19,930 nucleotides of DNA, from contig CAZOKH010000067.1 of assembly GCA_964580315.1 (NCBI GenBank), forward strand, positions 1 through 19,930, read 5' to 3'. Positions within the stretch are counted from its first letter, which is position 1, and every line of letters begins with the position of its first letter. A program made the position numbers and the translations under genes. Origin of the DNA: CAZOKH01 sp964580315. Lineage in GTDB: Bacteria; Chloroflexota; Anaerolineae; Anaerolineales; Anaerolineaceae. The notes below the pieces were generated by a model. The model saw nothing but the letters and a program-made list of their open reading frames with translations, was not told where the DNA came from and did no database searches. Below are positions 6,409-13,908 of the stretch, piece by piece.

Positions 6409-7071
6409 TTATTTCTCGATATCAAGGCGGTAACCTTCACCGCGGACAGTTTTAATAAAGTGCGGATTGCGGGGGTCTTCTTCCATTGCCTGGCGCAGCC
6501 AGGAAATGTGAACATCAAGTGTGCGGGTGTCGCCGGCATAATCTGTTTCCCATACCATGCGAAAAAGCTCCTTGCGTTCAATCACTTCGCCGGCGTGTTC
6601 CATTAAAATTTTCAACAGGTCAACCAGGCGGGGGGTCAGCTTCACCTGGCGGCCGTTGGCGCGCACCCAGCGGTCTTCGACGTTGAGCGCCAGTGAACCG
6701 GCGCGCAGCAAATTGGTCTCTTCAGGGGGCAGCAATGGGCGAATGCGGTTGAGGAGTTTTTGAATGGTGAAAGGTTCGATCAGGACTGCATTGGCCCCGT
6801 ATTTTTCCAGGCTTTCTATGGTTTTTTCAACAACCAGAACGATTGGAATTGCTGGATAACTATCACGAATAGACTGGCAAATCCGTTTACCGCTGGTTCG
6901 CATCGAAGCGGCGTCAATCAGAACCACCTGGGGCATCCTGGTTTTTAAAAATTCCAACGCGGCGCTGCCGCTGGCAACACTTTGAACCTGGAAGCCTTTG
7001 CGGGTTAAGCCGCTAAAGAATGACGGACGTTCTGCTCGTTTCCCTTCAATGAGTAGAATGAGCGTTTCCAT
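6409..7071 (-). CDS. OmpR-type winged-helix response regulator with degenerate receiver
   Basis: A 220-residue regulator. Residues 1-113 keep the receiver fold, but the acidic pair near the first strand is replaced (LILLIEGKRAE, one Glu at 9). The phospho-acceptor-like Asp remains at 53 (LIDAASM). The conserved Thr/Ser is replaced in LVVEK, and the conserved Lys before Pro is Glu (IEPF, E99). Residues about 125-217 are a clear OmpR/PhoB winged helix (LTPRLVDLLKILMEHAGEVI...DVHISWLRQAME...IKTVRGEGYRL). Canonical His-Asp phosphotransfer is therefore doubtful. No histidine kinase is adjacent. The ATG at 7071 was chosen; an in-frame GTG at 7101 would add 10 residues. A 9-base inverted repeat upstream could be its own binding site (inference). 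Confidence 0.88.
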   Translation of the reverse strand: METLILLIEGKRAERPSFFSGLTRKGFQVQSVASGSAALEFLKTRMPQVVLIDAASMRTSGKRICQSIRDSYPAIPIVLVVEKTIESLEKYGANAVLIEPFTIQKLLNRIRPLLPPEETNLLRAGSLALNVEDRWVRANGRQVKLTPRLVDLLKILMEHAGEVIERKELFRMVWETDYAGDTRTLDVHISWLRQAMEEDPRNPHFIKTVRGEGYRLDIEK

Positions 7072-7116
7072 TGATGACAAAAAAAGTCCTTTCCCATTCA
7101 CTGTAGATGTAAGTAG

Positions 7117-7175
7117 ACCATCGAATGGATTCTTAATAATCCCTCAATAATGATTGCGCCTTGCTGTTCGATGGT
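7117..7175. repeat. 9-base inverted repeat upstream of the response regulator
   Basis: ACCATCGAA (7117-7125) and TTCGATGGT (7167-7175) are perfect reverse complements separated by 41 bases. They sit just upstream of the winged-helix regulator gene, so they could be paired operators. Function is inferred only. Confidence 0.4.
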
Positions 7176-7401
7176 TTATGTGAATGTGATTACCGTTATT
7201 ATTTTACCAATCCGTTCCCTGTTGAAAAGGAGCTTCTGATATTGCTTACCCCCATGCGTCTCCGATGTGTTTTACCTGGATTGGATGTAAATCATTTGTT
7301 GCTAATGATAGTTGTATTATACACGAATCTTAAAGAATGTGTAAATTTTCTTAAGAATTGTTAACTAGATTCAAGGTGATGCCTGATTGGATGTTATTCA
7401 G

Positions 7402-7430
7402 TTGCATCCCAACAATCCCCGTGTTAGAAT
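7402..7430 (+). promoter_or_regulatory. Predicted promoter of the DUF151 gene
   Basis: TTGCAT (7402-7407) and TAGAAT (7425-7430) are 17 bases apart. The leader is about 37 bases and holds a GGAG ribosome site (7463-7466), 7 bases before the ATG at 7474. Confidence 0.6.
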
Positions 7431-7473
7431 AAAAATGATAATGGTCAAGCCAAATCTACTTCGGAGATAATCT

Positions 7474-8061
7474 ATGCCTGGGATGGTGGAAGTTGTAATT
7501 GACAGTCTGCGCGTTAGCCTTACCAACCAGCAGCGCATTGTTGTGTTGCGTGAAATTGGCGTTGAACGTTATCTGCCGATTTGGATTGGCCCTTATGAAG
7601 CTGAAGCAATCACCATTGCCCTTCAGGAAATTGAAATTGCACGCCCTCAAACCCATGATCTAATCAAGAACATTCTCAATATGCTGAATGCCCGCTTGCT
7701 TCGAGTGGAAGTGAGCGCATTAAAAGATGATGTTTTCTTTGGCAACCTGGTTGTTGAAGTGAATGGAGAAATCATCAAGATTGATTCACGTCCCTCTGAT
7801 GCGCTGGCGGTCGCCGTGCGAACCAATGCCCCCATCATGGTAGATCGAGAAGTAATCGAAAAAGCCGGGGTGGTTCCCGAAAAGGATTTGCAAAACGAAA
7901 AAGGTGATATGCCTCTTCCGGGTACTGCTGCTGATTCGGAGACTGCTGGAGGAGAAGACAGGCTTTCCATTTTCGAGGATTACCTGGACAAGCTCGATAT
8001 TGATGATCTTGACAACCCGCCTGGCGATGATGAGCCAGAAGGCCCCAGTCCAGAAATTTGA
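7474..8061 (+). CDS. DUF151 bifunctional nuclease (BFN) family protein
   Basis: A 195-residue protein. Residues about 4-128 form the BFN domain: VEVVIDSLRVS, VVLREIGVERYLPIWIGPYEAEAITIALQ, RPQTHDLIKNIL, and IDSRPSDALAVAVRTNAPIMV, the family's hallmark Arg-Pro-Ser-Asp-Ala segment. Plant members have been reported to have DNase and RNase activity; the bacterial role is not settled. The C-terminal tail (about 145-195) is strongly acidic and Pro-rich, probably disordered. It has its own promoter and lies 94 bases upstream of dnaB in the same direction. No strong terminator was seen between them, so read-through is possible. Confidence 0.9.
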   Translation: MPGMVEVVIDSLRVSLTNQQRIVVLREIGVERYLPIWIGPYEAEAITIALQEIEIARPQTHDLIKNILNMLNARLLRVEVSALKDDVFFGNLVVEVNGEIIKIDSRPSDALAVAVRTNAPIMVDREVIEKAGVVPEKDLQNEKGDMPLPGTAADSETAGGEDRLSIFEDYLDKLDIDDLDNPPGDDEPEGPSPEI

Positions 8062-8155
8062 TTTTGTGCTAAACCCACCCGTCATGATTCGAATAGCTTT
8101 GCAGTGAGGGGTTTCTTTAAACTTATTTTGATCTATTTAAACAGCGCGGATTTTT

Positions 8156-9526
8156 ATGAGCCCAATGGATTCTTTTGAGACAGGCAGTTCTTCCAATTTT
8201 CAGGCGCAACCGCACAACCGCGAGGCTGAAGAAGCGGTAATTGGGGCTGTGCTCATCACTCCTGAAATATTTTTTGAAGTCGCCCAAATTATCAGGCCTG
8301 AAGATTTTTACATTGACCGCAATCGCTATATCTGGGAAGCGGTGGTCAGTTTGCATGAGTCTCGCCGCTCGATTGACTATTTGACGGTAACCCAGACCCT
8401 GAAGGAGCGCAACCACCTGGACGAGGTGGGCGGCGATGCCTACCTTATGTCGCTGCTGACGCAAACCCCCAGCTCCATGCACGCTGAGGCATACGCGCAC
8501 ATTGTTGAGGAGCACTCCATTCGCCGCAGGTTGTTAGCCTCAGCCAACCAACTGGCGCAACTGGCTTACAACCAGTCTCAATCGGTTGAGACGATCATTG
8601 GCGAAGCGGAAAAGAACATTTTCGGCATCAGCGAGCAGCGCATTCATCACGACTTGCAGCCGATCAAGCAGGTGGTCAGTTCGGTTTATGACCGCATTGA
8701 CCAGCTTTCACGCCGCGACGAAGAAATTTTTGGCGTGCCCACCGGTTTGATTGACCTGGACAAGCTGCTGGGCGGTTTGCAAAAATCAGACCTTTTGATT
8801 GTGGCCGGGCGCCCTGGTTCAGGTAAAACCGGTTTCCAGCTTACGGTGGCCAAGAATGCCGCGCAAAAACACAAAAAACATGTGGCCATGTTCTCGTTGG
8901 AAATGTCGAGCGAGCAACTGGTGCAGCGTTTGATCGCGCAGGAAACCGGCATCGACACCCAGCGCCTGCGCACGGGCAAGCTGAACGACAATGAATGGCC
9001 GTTGTTCACGCACGCCATGGAAGTGCTGTCTGAAATGCCGATCTTCCTGGACGATACCCCGGCTATTTCTCCCATTCAACTGCGCACCAAATGCCGGCGG
9101 CTGCACCTGGAGTTTCACCTGGACTTGATCATCATTGATTATCTTCAGTTGATGAACAGCGACACGCGCACCGAAAACCGCGTTCAAGAGGTTTCTTACA
9201 TTTCCCGCAGCCTGAAAGCGCTGGCAAGGGAGCTGGATGTTCCGGTGTTGGCTGCGGCGCAGTTATCCCGCGCGGTTGAACAACGCACCGATAAGCGGCC
9301 GGTGCTTTCAGACTTGCGCGAGTCGGGTTCATTGGAACAGGACGCTGACATTGTTATGTTTATTCACCGCCCGGATGCGCTGGAAAAGGATAATCCGCGC
9401 CAGAACGTGGCTGAAGTGATTGTGGCAAAGCACCGTAACGGCCCCACGCATTCGGGCATTGAGCTGGTTTTCCGCAATAACCTGGCGCGATTTGACAATG
9501 CCGCCCAGGTTGTCAATCGAAAATAA
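8156..9526 (+). CDS. dnaB: Replicative DNA helicase DnaB
   Basis: A 456-residue RecA-fold (SF4) hexameric helicase that unwinds DNA ahead of the replication fork. The N-terminal domain is at about 19-125 (NREAEEAVIGAVLI...DEVGGDAYLMSL). The linker helix precedes VPTGLIDLDKLLGGLQ at about 194-209. Walker A GRPGSGKT is at 218-225, a little different from the common RPxMGKT form. FSLEMSSEQL is at about 246-255, Walker B IIIDYLQL at about 325-332, and the arginine-finger/C-terminal motif SDLRESGSLEQDAD at about 385-398. The ATG at 8156 has only a weak CGGA site. It is followed after 7 bases by a DnaD-domain gene and a DnaI-like loader, giving a helicase-loading cluster. Confidence 0.96.
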   Translation: MSPMDSFETGSSSNFQAQPHNREAEEAVIGAVLITPEIFFEVAQIIRPEDFYIDRNRYIWEAVVSLHESRRSIDYLTVTQTLKERNHLDEVGGDAYLMSLLTQTPSSMHAEAYAHIVEEHSIRRRLLASANQLAQLAYNQSQSVETIIGEAEKNIFGISEQRIHHDLQPIKQVVSSVYDRIDQLSRRDEEIFGVPTGLIDLDKLLGGLQKSDLLIVAGRPGSGKTGFQLTVAKNAAQKHKKHVAMFSLEMSSEQLVQRLIAQETGIDTQRLRTGKLNDNEWPLFTHAMEVLSEMPIFLDDTPAISPIQLRTKCRRLHLEFHLDLIIIDYLQLMNSDTRTENRVQEVSYISRSLKALARELDVPVLAAAQLSRAVEQRTDKRPVLSDLRESGSLEQDADIVMFIHRPDALEKDNPRQNVAEVIVAKHRNGPTHSGIELVFRNNLARFDNAAQVVNRK

Positions 9527-9533
9527 AAAGAAC

Positions 9534-10235
9534 ATGACTCCATTTAACGGTTTTACCCCTGATGAAAATACCATCCCAGTGCCCGCCTCACTGTTCACTG
9601 AACTGCTGCCGGAAATCAGCCACCCGGCCGAGTTGAAAGTGACGCTGTACGCGCTGTGGTTTTTTCAACAACACGGCAATCGCAATGCCTGCCTGCGCCT
9701 GCAGGATATGCAGGCCGACAACCGTTTTTTCAGCGGGATGGGCGCCGTGGCTCAAGAAGCGCAGCGCAACATCCTGGAAGGGCTGGAGCGGGCGGTCATT
9801 CGATCGACTTTGCTGCGCGTGCTGCCGGCTGAACGGCCTGAAAGCGAAGCCTATTATTTCTTGAACAGCCCGCGCGGCAGGACGGCGATTTTGGCTCTGC
9901 AGCGCGGCGAATGGACGCCATCTTTCGCGGTGGCTGAAATTCCGCGCCTGGATATGGAACGCCCGAACATTTTCACTCTTTACGAGAAAAACATCGGGCC
10001 GCTGACGCCGTTGATTGCTGAAACGCTAACCGAAGCCGAGCAAACCTATCCACGCGAGTGGATTGAGGATGCCATTCGGGCATCGGTGGAGAACAACAAA
10101 CGCAGTTGGCGGTATGTGGAAGCCATTCTTCGCTCCCGGCTGGAGAAAGGTAATCATGAAAAGGATCGATCAAGCGATACGGAAAGTGGGCGAAAATATA
10201 TCGGAGGCAAATTCAGTGACTTCATCAAGCACTGA
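9534..10235 (+). CDS. DnaD-domain replication protein
   Basis: A 233-residue protein. The N-terminal half (about 15-125) looks like the winged-helix part of DnaD/DnaB(Bsu) proteins (LKVTLYALWFFQQHGN...). The C-terminal DnaD domain is clear at about 145-203: NIFTLYEKNIGPLTPLIAET and YPREWIEDAIRASVENNKRSWRYVEAIL. Such proteins help load the replicative helicase at origins or restart sites. The ATG at 9534 follows the dnaB stop by 7 bases; the ribosome site is weak (AAAAAG). Its last 80 bases overlap the start of the downstream loader gene in another frame, and the polar tail (about 205-233) lies in that overlap. Confidence 0.85.
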   Translation: MTPFNGFTPDENTIPVPASLFTELLPEISHPAELKVTLYALWFFQQHGNRNACLRLQDMQADNRFFSGMGAVAQEAQRNILEGLERAVIRSTLLRVLPAERPESEAYYFLNSPRGRTAILALQRGEWTPSFAVAEIPRLDMERPNIFTLYEKNIGPLTPLIAETLTEAEQTYPREWIEDAIRASVENNKRSWRYVEAILRSRLEKGNHEKDRSSDTESGRKYIGGKFSDFIKH

Positions 10236-11580
10236 AAGCAATTCAGACTCACTGCTTGCCTCAGGAGACCCCAACTGCCCCATCTGTCATGGGGTAGGTT
10301 TTGTGCGCATGGATTTGCCCATTGACCACCCGGATTTTGGGAAATTGCAGGTTTGCCCCTGCCGCCAGAAACAGGTTCAGGCGGCGGCATATCAACGCCT
10401 GTACCGCTTGAGTAACCTGGAAGCCTTGAAAGAGATGACCTTTGAAACCTTTAAAACGGACGGGCGCACCGGGTTGGGCGATTTACAAGTGCAATCATTA
10501 AAAACTGCCCATCATGTGGCTTTGGATTTTTCAAAAAACTTGAACGGCTGGCTGCTGCTGATGGGCGGTTACGGCTGCGGCAAAACCCACCTGGCAGCGG
10601 CAATTGCCAATGAGGTGGTGCCCACGGGAACGCCAACCATTTTTCTCACCGTGCCTGATTTGTTGGACTGGCTGCGCTTTTCTTTTGGCAGCAGTGAAAT
10701 CAGTTTTGAAAGCCGCTTTGAAGAGTTAAAGAATATTCAACTGCTGGTGTTGGATGACCTGGGCACCCAGAATGCCACCCCCTGGGCGCAGGAAAAACTG
10801 TACCAGATCATCAACCACCGCTATACCCACCGGCTGCCCACAGTGTTGACCACCAACCTGGATTTGCGCGAGATTGAGGGAAGAATTCAGTCCCGCTTGA
10901 AAGACCCCGACCTGGTTACCAAAGTGGAAATCACCGCGCCGGATTACCGATCGCCCAACCAGGACACCAGTCATCACACCCTGTCAACGCTGAACCTGCA
11001 TGCCCGCAGAACTTTTGGCAATTTCAGCATGCGCGAACCCGAAAAACTGCCCTCGAATCAGCAGCGCAGCCTGGACCTGGCATTTCGCGCTGCGCAGGAA
11101 TTCGCCGAGGAACCTCACGGATGGCTGGTGCTGATGGGCGATTACAGCACGGGAAAAACCCACCTGGCGGCAGCCATTGGAAATTACCGTTATGGTTCGG
11201 GTGAGGCGCCCATGTTTGTGGTGGTGCCCGACTTGTTGGATCATCTGCGCGCCACTTTCAGTCCCAGCAGCACGGTATCTTACGACCGATTATTCGAAGA
11301 AGTGCGCACCACTCCCTTGCTCATTCTGGACGATTTGAGTACACAGAGCGCCACTCCCTGGGCGCGTGAGAAGTTGTATCAGATCTTGAATTACCGGTAT
11401 AATGCTGAACTTCCCACGGTGATCACCACCTCTTCGACGCTGGAAGAAATTGACGCCCGCATACGCAGCCGCATGCTGGACCGCCAGCTTTGCCAGATTT
11501 ATGCCATTGATGCGCCCCCTTATCATCCCGGAGGAAATGCAAACCGCCGGGGAGGAAAGCGGGCTGCTCATAAAGGTTAG
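10156..11580 (+). CDS. DnaI/DnaC-like helicase loader with two fused AAA+ modules
   Basis: A 474-residue protein, about twice the size of an ordinary DnaC AAA+ core. A short polar N-terminus precedes a zinc-ribbon-like cluster, C41-x2-C44 and C67-x-C69, as in DnaI-type loaders. Module 1 has Walker A GGYGCGKT (137-144), Walker B LLVLDDLG (196-203), sensor 1 LTTNLDL (231-237) and Arg finger region IQSRLKD (244-250). Module 2 has GDYSTGKT (328-335), LLILDDLS (388-395), ITTSSTL (423-429) and IRSRMLD (436-442). Both keep TP-W-A-EKLYQI-N-RY after Walker B, so it is an internal duplication of about 180 residues. The ATG at 10156 has GAAAGG upstream. Adjacent dnaB and DnaD genes support helicase loading. 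Confidence 0.88.
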   Translation: MKRIDQAIRKVGENISEANSVTSSSTESNSDSLLASGDPNCPICHGVGFVRMDLPIDHPDFGKLQVCPCRQKQVQAAAYQRLYRLSNLEALKEMTFETFKTDGRTGLGDLQVQSLKTAHHVALDFSKNLNGWLLLMGGYGCGKTHLAAAIANEVVPTGTPTIFLTVPDLLDWLRFSFGSSEISFESRFEELKNIQLLVLDDLGTQNATPWAQEKLYQIINHRYTHRLPTVLTTNLDLREIEGRIQSRLKDPDLVTKVEITAPDYRSPNQDTSHHTLSTLNLHARRTFGNFSMREPEKLPSNQQRSLDLAFRAAQEFAEEPHGWLVLMGDYSTGKTHLAAAIGNYRYGSGEAPMFVVVPDLLDHLRATFSPSSTVSYDRLFEEVRTTPLLILDDLSTQSATPWAREKLYQILNYRYNAELPTVITTSSTLEEIDARIRSRMLDRQLCQIYAIDAPPYHPGGNANRRGGKRAAHKG

Positions 11581-11600
11581 AAAATTGACAACGGCCTTGC

Positions 11601-11629
11601 TTGACAGATGCCAACGGCGTGTTTAGAAT
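11601..11629 (+). promoter_or_regulatory. Promoter of the cobalamin riboswitch operon
   Basis: A perfect TTGACA (11601-11606) and TAGAAT (11624-11629) are 17 bases apart, placing a start near 11636, ahead of the riboswitch. Confidence 0.82.
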
Positions 11630-11639
11630 CCAAGCGGTT

Positions 11640-11855
11640 TGTAAAGTGTCACTCAATGAACTTCTGATAATTAATAATCGAACAAGTGAAAGTGTCTCCA
11701 GGTGGCGAAGCCGGTGAGAATCCGGCGCTGTCGCGCAACTGTGAAGAGCATGTGCCATGCTCAAAGCCAGGTCGACCCGGCGGGAGACAACCCATCTATT
11801 GCAGCCCTCGCGCCCAAGGGTAAGGAATGGTCATCTGGATTTTGAAATCCACCAT
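11640..11855 (+). ncRNA. Cobalamin (B12) riboswitch
   Basis: The core shows GCCGGTGAGAATCCGGC (about 11709-11725), then GCTGTCGCGCAACTGTGAA, a GAGCAT/ATGCTC hairpin, and the B12-box-like AAGCCAGGTCGACCCGG. It is closed by TGTCTCC (about 11693-11699) with GGGAGACA (about 11782-11789). A CCC-loop-GGG hairpin near 11805-11820 is a candidate for the L13 partner of the L5 kissing loop. A GGATTTTGAAATCC palindrome around 11837-11850 then precedes the terminator. It sits just upstream of a BtuFCD-type operon, so high cobalamin should switch uptake off. Exact boundaries are approximate. Confidence 0.92.
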
Positions 11856-11860
11856 CTAAA

Positions 11861-11888
11861 AAATCCTTGCCAGCGGCAAGGATTTTTT
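11861..11888 (+). terminator. Riboswitch expression-platform terminator
   Basis: AAATCCTTGCC (11861-11871) pairs with GGCAAGGATTT (11875-11885), with a 3-base loop and a T-run, 19 bases before the btuF start. It is positioned to end transcription when cobalamin is bound. Confidence 0.88.
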
Positions 11889-11906
11889 GATTGAAAGGTA
11901 GTACTG

Positions 11907-12887
11907 ATGAAGACGAAGCGGTTTATTATCCTGATAGGACTTTTGACAGCACTATTCTCGGCACAATGTACGGCTGCCGCCCCGCAACCAGCCATTACAA
12001 ACACTGCCGTACCGCAAGAGAAAACACCCACATCAGCGCCGGTAACTGCCACACCTGCCGTCAGCCTGGTGGATGGGTTGGGGCGCACAGTTGAACTGGC
12101 AGCGCCGGCGCAGCGCATTGTGTCACTGGCGCCGTCCAACACCGAAATCCTGTTTGCGCTGGGGGCTGGCAGCCAGGTGATTGCCCGGGATGATTTTTCC
12201 GATTATCCTGAGGAAGTGAAAGCCTTGCCCAGCATTTCAACCAACCTTTCGGATATCAATATTGAACAGATTGTTTTGTTGAAGCCCGACCTGGTGCTGG
12301 CAACTGAAATTAACACGCCCGAGCAGGTGAAAGCCCTGGAAGATGTGCATATCACGGTATTCTATTTACCCAATCCCACCGACCTGGAAGGGTTGTATGA
12401 AAACCTGGATACCGTGGCCGAATTGACCGGAAAGCAAGAAGCTGCCGAAAAAATGGTTCCATCTCTGCGCAGCCGCGTTCAGATGGTTGAGGATCGATTA
12501 AAGGATGTTGAAACCCGCCCGGTGGTTTACGTGGAACTGGACGGAACTGACCCTGCCAGGCCCTGGACAACCGGACCGGGAACTTTTCAGGCGTTGATCA
12601 TCGAAATGGCGGGTGGGCAAAACGCCGGCGATGAGATGAGCAGTGATTGGGGGCAAATCAGCCAGGAAGAATTGATTGTAAAAAACCCTGATTTTATGCT
12701 GGTGGATGCTGTGTGGGGCACCACATTGGAGCAGGTGATTCAACGCCCCGGCTGGCAGGCGCTGAAGGCTGTTCAAAATGAGCAGGTGGTTTCCATGGAT
12801 TTTAACTTGTTCAGCCGACCCACGCCGCGCCTGGTGGATGCGGTGGAAATGCTGGCCAGGCTGCTGCACCCCGAGGTTTTCAACTGA
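11907..12887 (+). CDS. btuF: ABC transporter substrate-binding protein, cobalamin type (BtuF-like)
   Basis: A 326-residue cluster A-II (helical backbone) binding protein. Residues 1-20 are a signal peptide (MKTKRFIILIGLLTALFSAQ) ending before Cys21; the residue before Cys is Gln, unusual for a lipobox, so lipidation is likely but not certain. A Thr/Pro/Ala-rich linker follows (about 22-50). The binding domain shows RIVSLAPSNTEILFALGAGSQVIARDDFSDYP (about 69-101), NIEQIVLLKPDLVLA, and a second lobe with VYVELDGTDPARPWTTGPGTF and PGWQALKAVQNEQV. The sequence alone would also allow an iron-chelate ligand; the riboswitch makes B12 or a related corrinoid the better call. An AAAGG site precedes the ATG, and the stop TGA touches the permease start region. 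Confidence 0.87.
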   Translation: MKTKRFIILIGLLTALFSAQCTAAAPQPAITNTAVPQEKTPTSAPVTATPAVSLVDGLGRTVELAAPAQRIVSLAPSNTEILFALGAGSQVIARDDFSDYPEEVKALPSISTNLSDINIEQIVLLKPDLVLATEINTPEQVKALEDVHITVFYLPNPTDLEGLYENLDTVAELTGKQEAAEKMVPSLRSRVQMVEDRLKDVETRPVVYVELDGTDPARPWTTGPGTFQALIIEMAGGQNAGDEMSSDWGQISQEELIVKNPDFMLVDAVWGTTLEQVIQRPGWQALKAVQNEQVVSMDFNLFSRPTPRLVDAVEMLARLLHPEVFN

Positions 12888-12901
12888 AACAGAAACCTTT
12901 T

Positions 12902-13900
12902 TTGACCAGTCTTTGTTGCCTGGCGGCGGTGCTGATGCTCAGCGTGGCTGTTGGCAGCGTCACCATTCCACTACGCAGCCTGGGGCAAATTTTTGCTTCC
13001 CTGCCAGACTGGGAGGTTTTGCCGCCCGATTTGCTGCCGTTGGCAACCATCCTGTTTGAATTGCGTATTCCACGCACGGTGCTGGTTGCGCTCACGGGGG
13101 CGGCGCTGGCAGGCAGCGGCGCTTCTTACCAGGGATTATTTCGCAACCCGTTGGCTGATCCTTACCTGATTGGTGTGGCATCCGGCGCGGGCCTGGGGGC
13201 TGTGATTGCCATGACCCTGCACTGGTCTTATTCCTTCTGGGGATTAATGGCCATTCCGCTGGCTGCATTTGTGGGCGCCGGCATCACGGTGCTGGCGGTT
13301 TACCATCTGGCGCGGGTGGGAAATGCCGTGCCGACCACCAACCTGATCCTGGCGGGCGTGACCATCAGCGCGTTTGCCACCGCGCTGACCTCTCTGTTGA
13401 TGATTACCTCCAGCGATGAGATGGTTCGCGCCTTCACCTGGCTGCTGGGCGGCTCCACGCTCAGCGGATGGCGGCCGGTGATTGCCATGCTGCCCTATAT
13501 TTTGGTCGGTCTGGGAATTCAACTGGCCATGGGGCATGCGTTGAACGTGCTGCAATTTGGCGAAGAGCAGGCGCAGCAACTGGGGCTTTCTGTGCAGCAA
13601 ATTCGCCTGGCTGTTGTGACGGCGGCGTCGCTGACCACAGCCGCGGCAGTTTCTTTTGCCGGCATCATCGGGTTTGTCGGACTGGTGGTGCCGCACCTGG
13701 TGCGCATGGTGTGGGGAGCCGACTACCGCCGTTTGATCCCGCTGGCAATCCTAAACGGGGCATCTTTCCTGCTGGTGGCTGATATCGCTGCGCGGGTGGT
13801 GTTGAGCCCACAGGAATTGCCGGTTGGAATTGTCACCGCCCTGGGCGGTGTTCCCTTCTTTTTGTGGGTTTTGCGAAGAACCCGGCAGCAGTTTTTTTAG
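12902..13900 (+). CDS. btuC: ABC transporter permease, FecCD/BtuC family
   Basis: A permease with about nine to ten membrane helices. LRIPRTVLVALTGAALAGSGASYQGLFRNPLADPYLIGVASGAGLGA is the family signature, and AAAVSFAGIIGFVGLVVPHLVRMVWGADYRRLIPLA carries the coupling loop that contacts the ATPase. The first conventional start is TTG at 12902, with no ribosome site. Six codons upstream, CTG at 12884 overlaps the btuF stop (CTGA) and has GAGG 7 bases before it. It would give the more typical N-terminus starting LKQKPFLTS, so the true start may be CTG (338 residues instead of 332). It imports the substrate delivered by the upstream binding protein. Confidence 0.9.
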   Translation: MTSLCCLAAVLMLSVAVGSVTIPLRSLGQIFASLPDWEVLPPDLLPLATILFELRIPRTVLVALTGAALAGSGASYQGLFRNPLADPYLIGVASGAGLGAVIAMTLHWSYSFWGLMAIPLAAFVGAGITVLAVYHLARVGNAVPTTNLILAGVTISAFATALTSLLMITSSDEMVRAFTWLLGGSTLSGWRPVIAMLPYILVGLGIQLAMGHALNVLQFGEEQAQQLGLSVQQIRLAVVTAASLTTAAAVSFAGIIGFVGLVVPHLVRMVWGADYRRLIPLAILNGASFLLVADIAARVVLSPQELPVGIVTALGGVPFFLWVLRRTRQQFF

Positions 13901-13908
13901 AGGTGACC

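Larger units (their letters stand above)
7072..7473. other. Intergenic regulatory gap, no convincing gene
   Basis: About 400 AT-rich bases separate divergent genes. They contain a 9-base inverted repeat (7117-7125 and 7167-7175), a probable promoter for the DUF151 gene (7402-7430), and an AT-rich patch around 7310-7365 with another possible -10 (TATTAT). A 67-codon open frame at 7161-7364 has no coding character. No structured RNA was recognised. Confidence 0.55.

Noticed and set aside
7161..7364. 67-codon plus-strand open frame in the intergenic gap
   Set aside because: AT-rich with no ribosome site or domain; probably chance.
8062..8155. Possible terminator (AAACCC...GGGTTT) between the DUF151 gene and dnaB
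   Set aside because: Stem is short and the loop exceeds 30 bases; not a credible intrinsic terminator.
13864..13908. Upstream GTG start for the BtuD-like ATPase
   Set aside because: It overlaps the permease end, has no ribosome site and adds residues not typical of the family; TTG at 13909 has AGAGG at good spacing.
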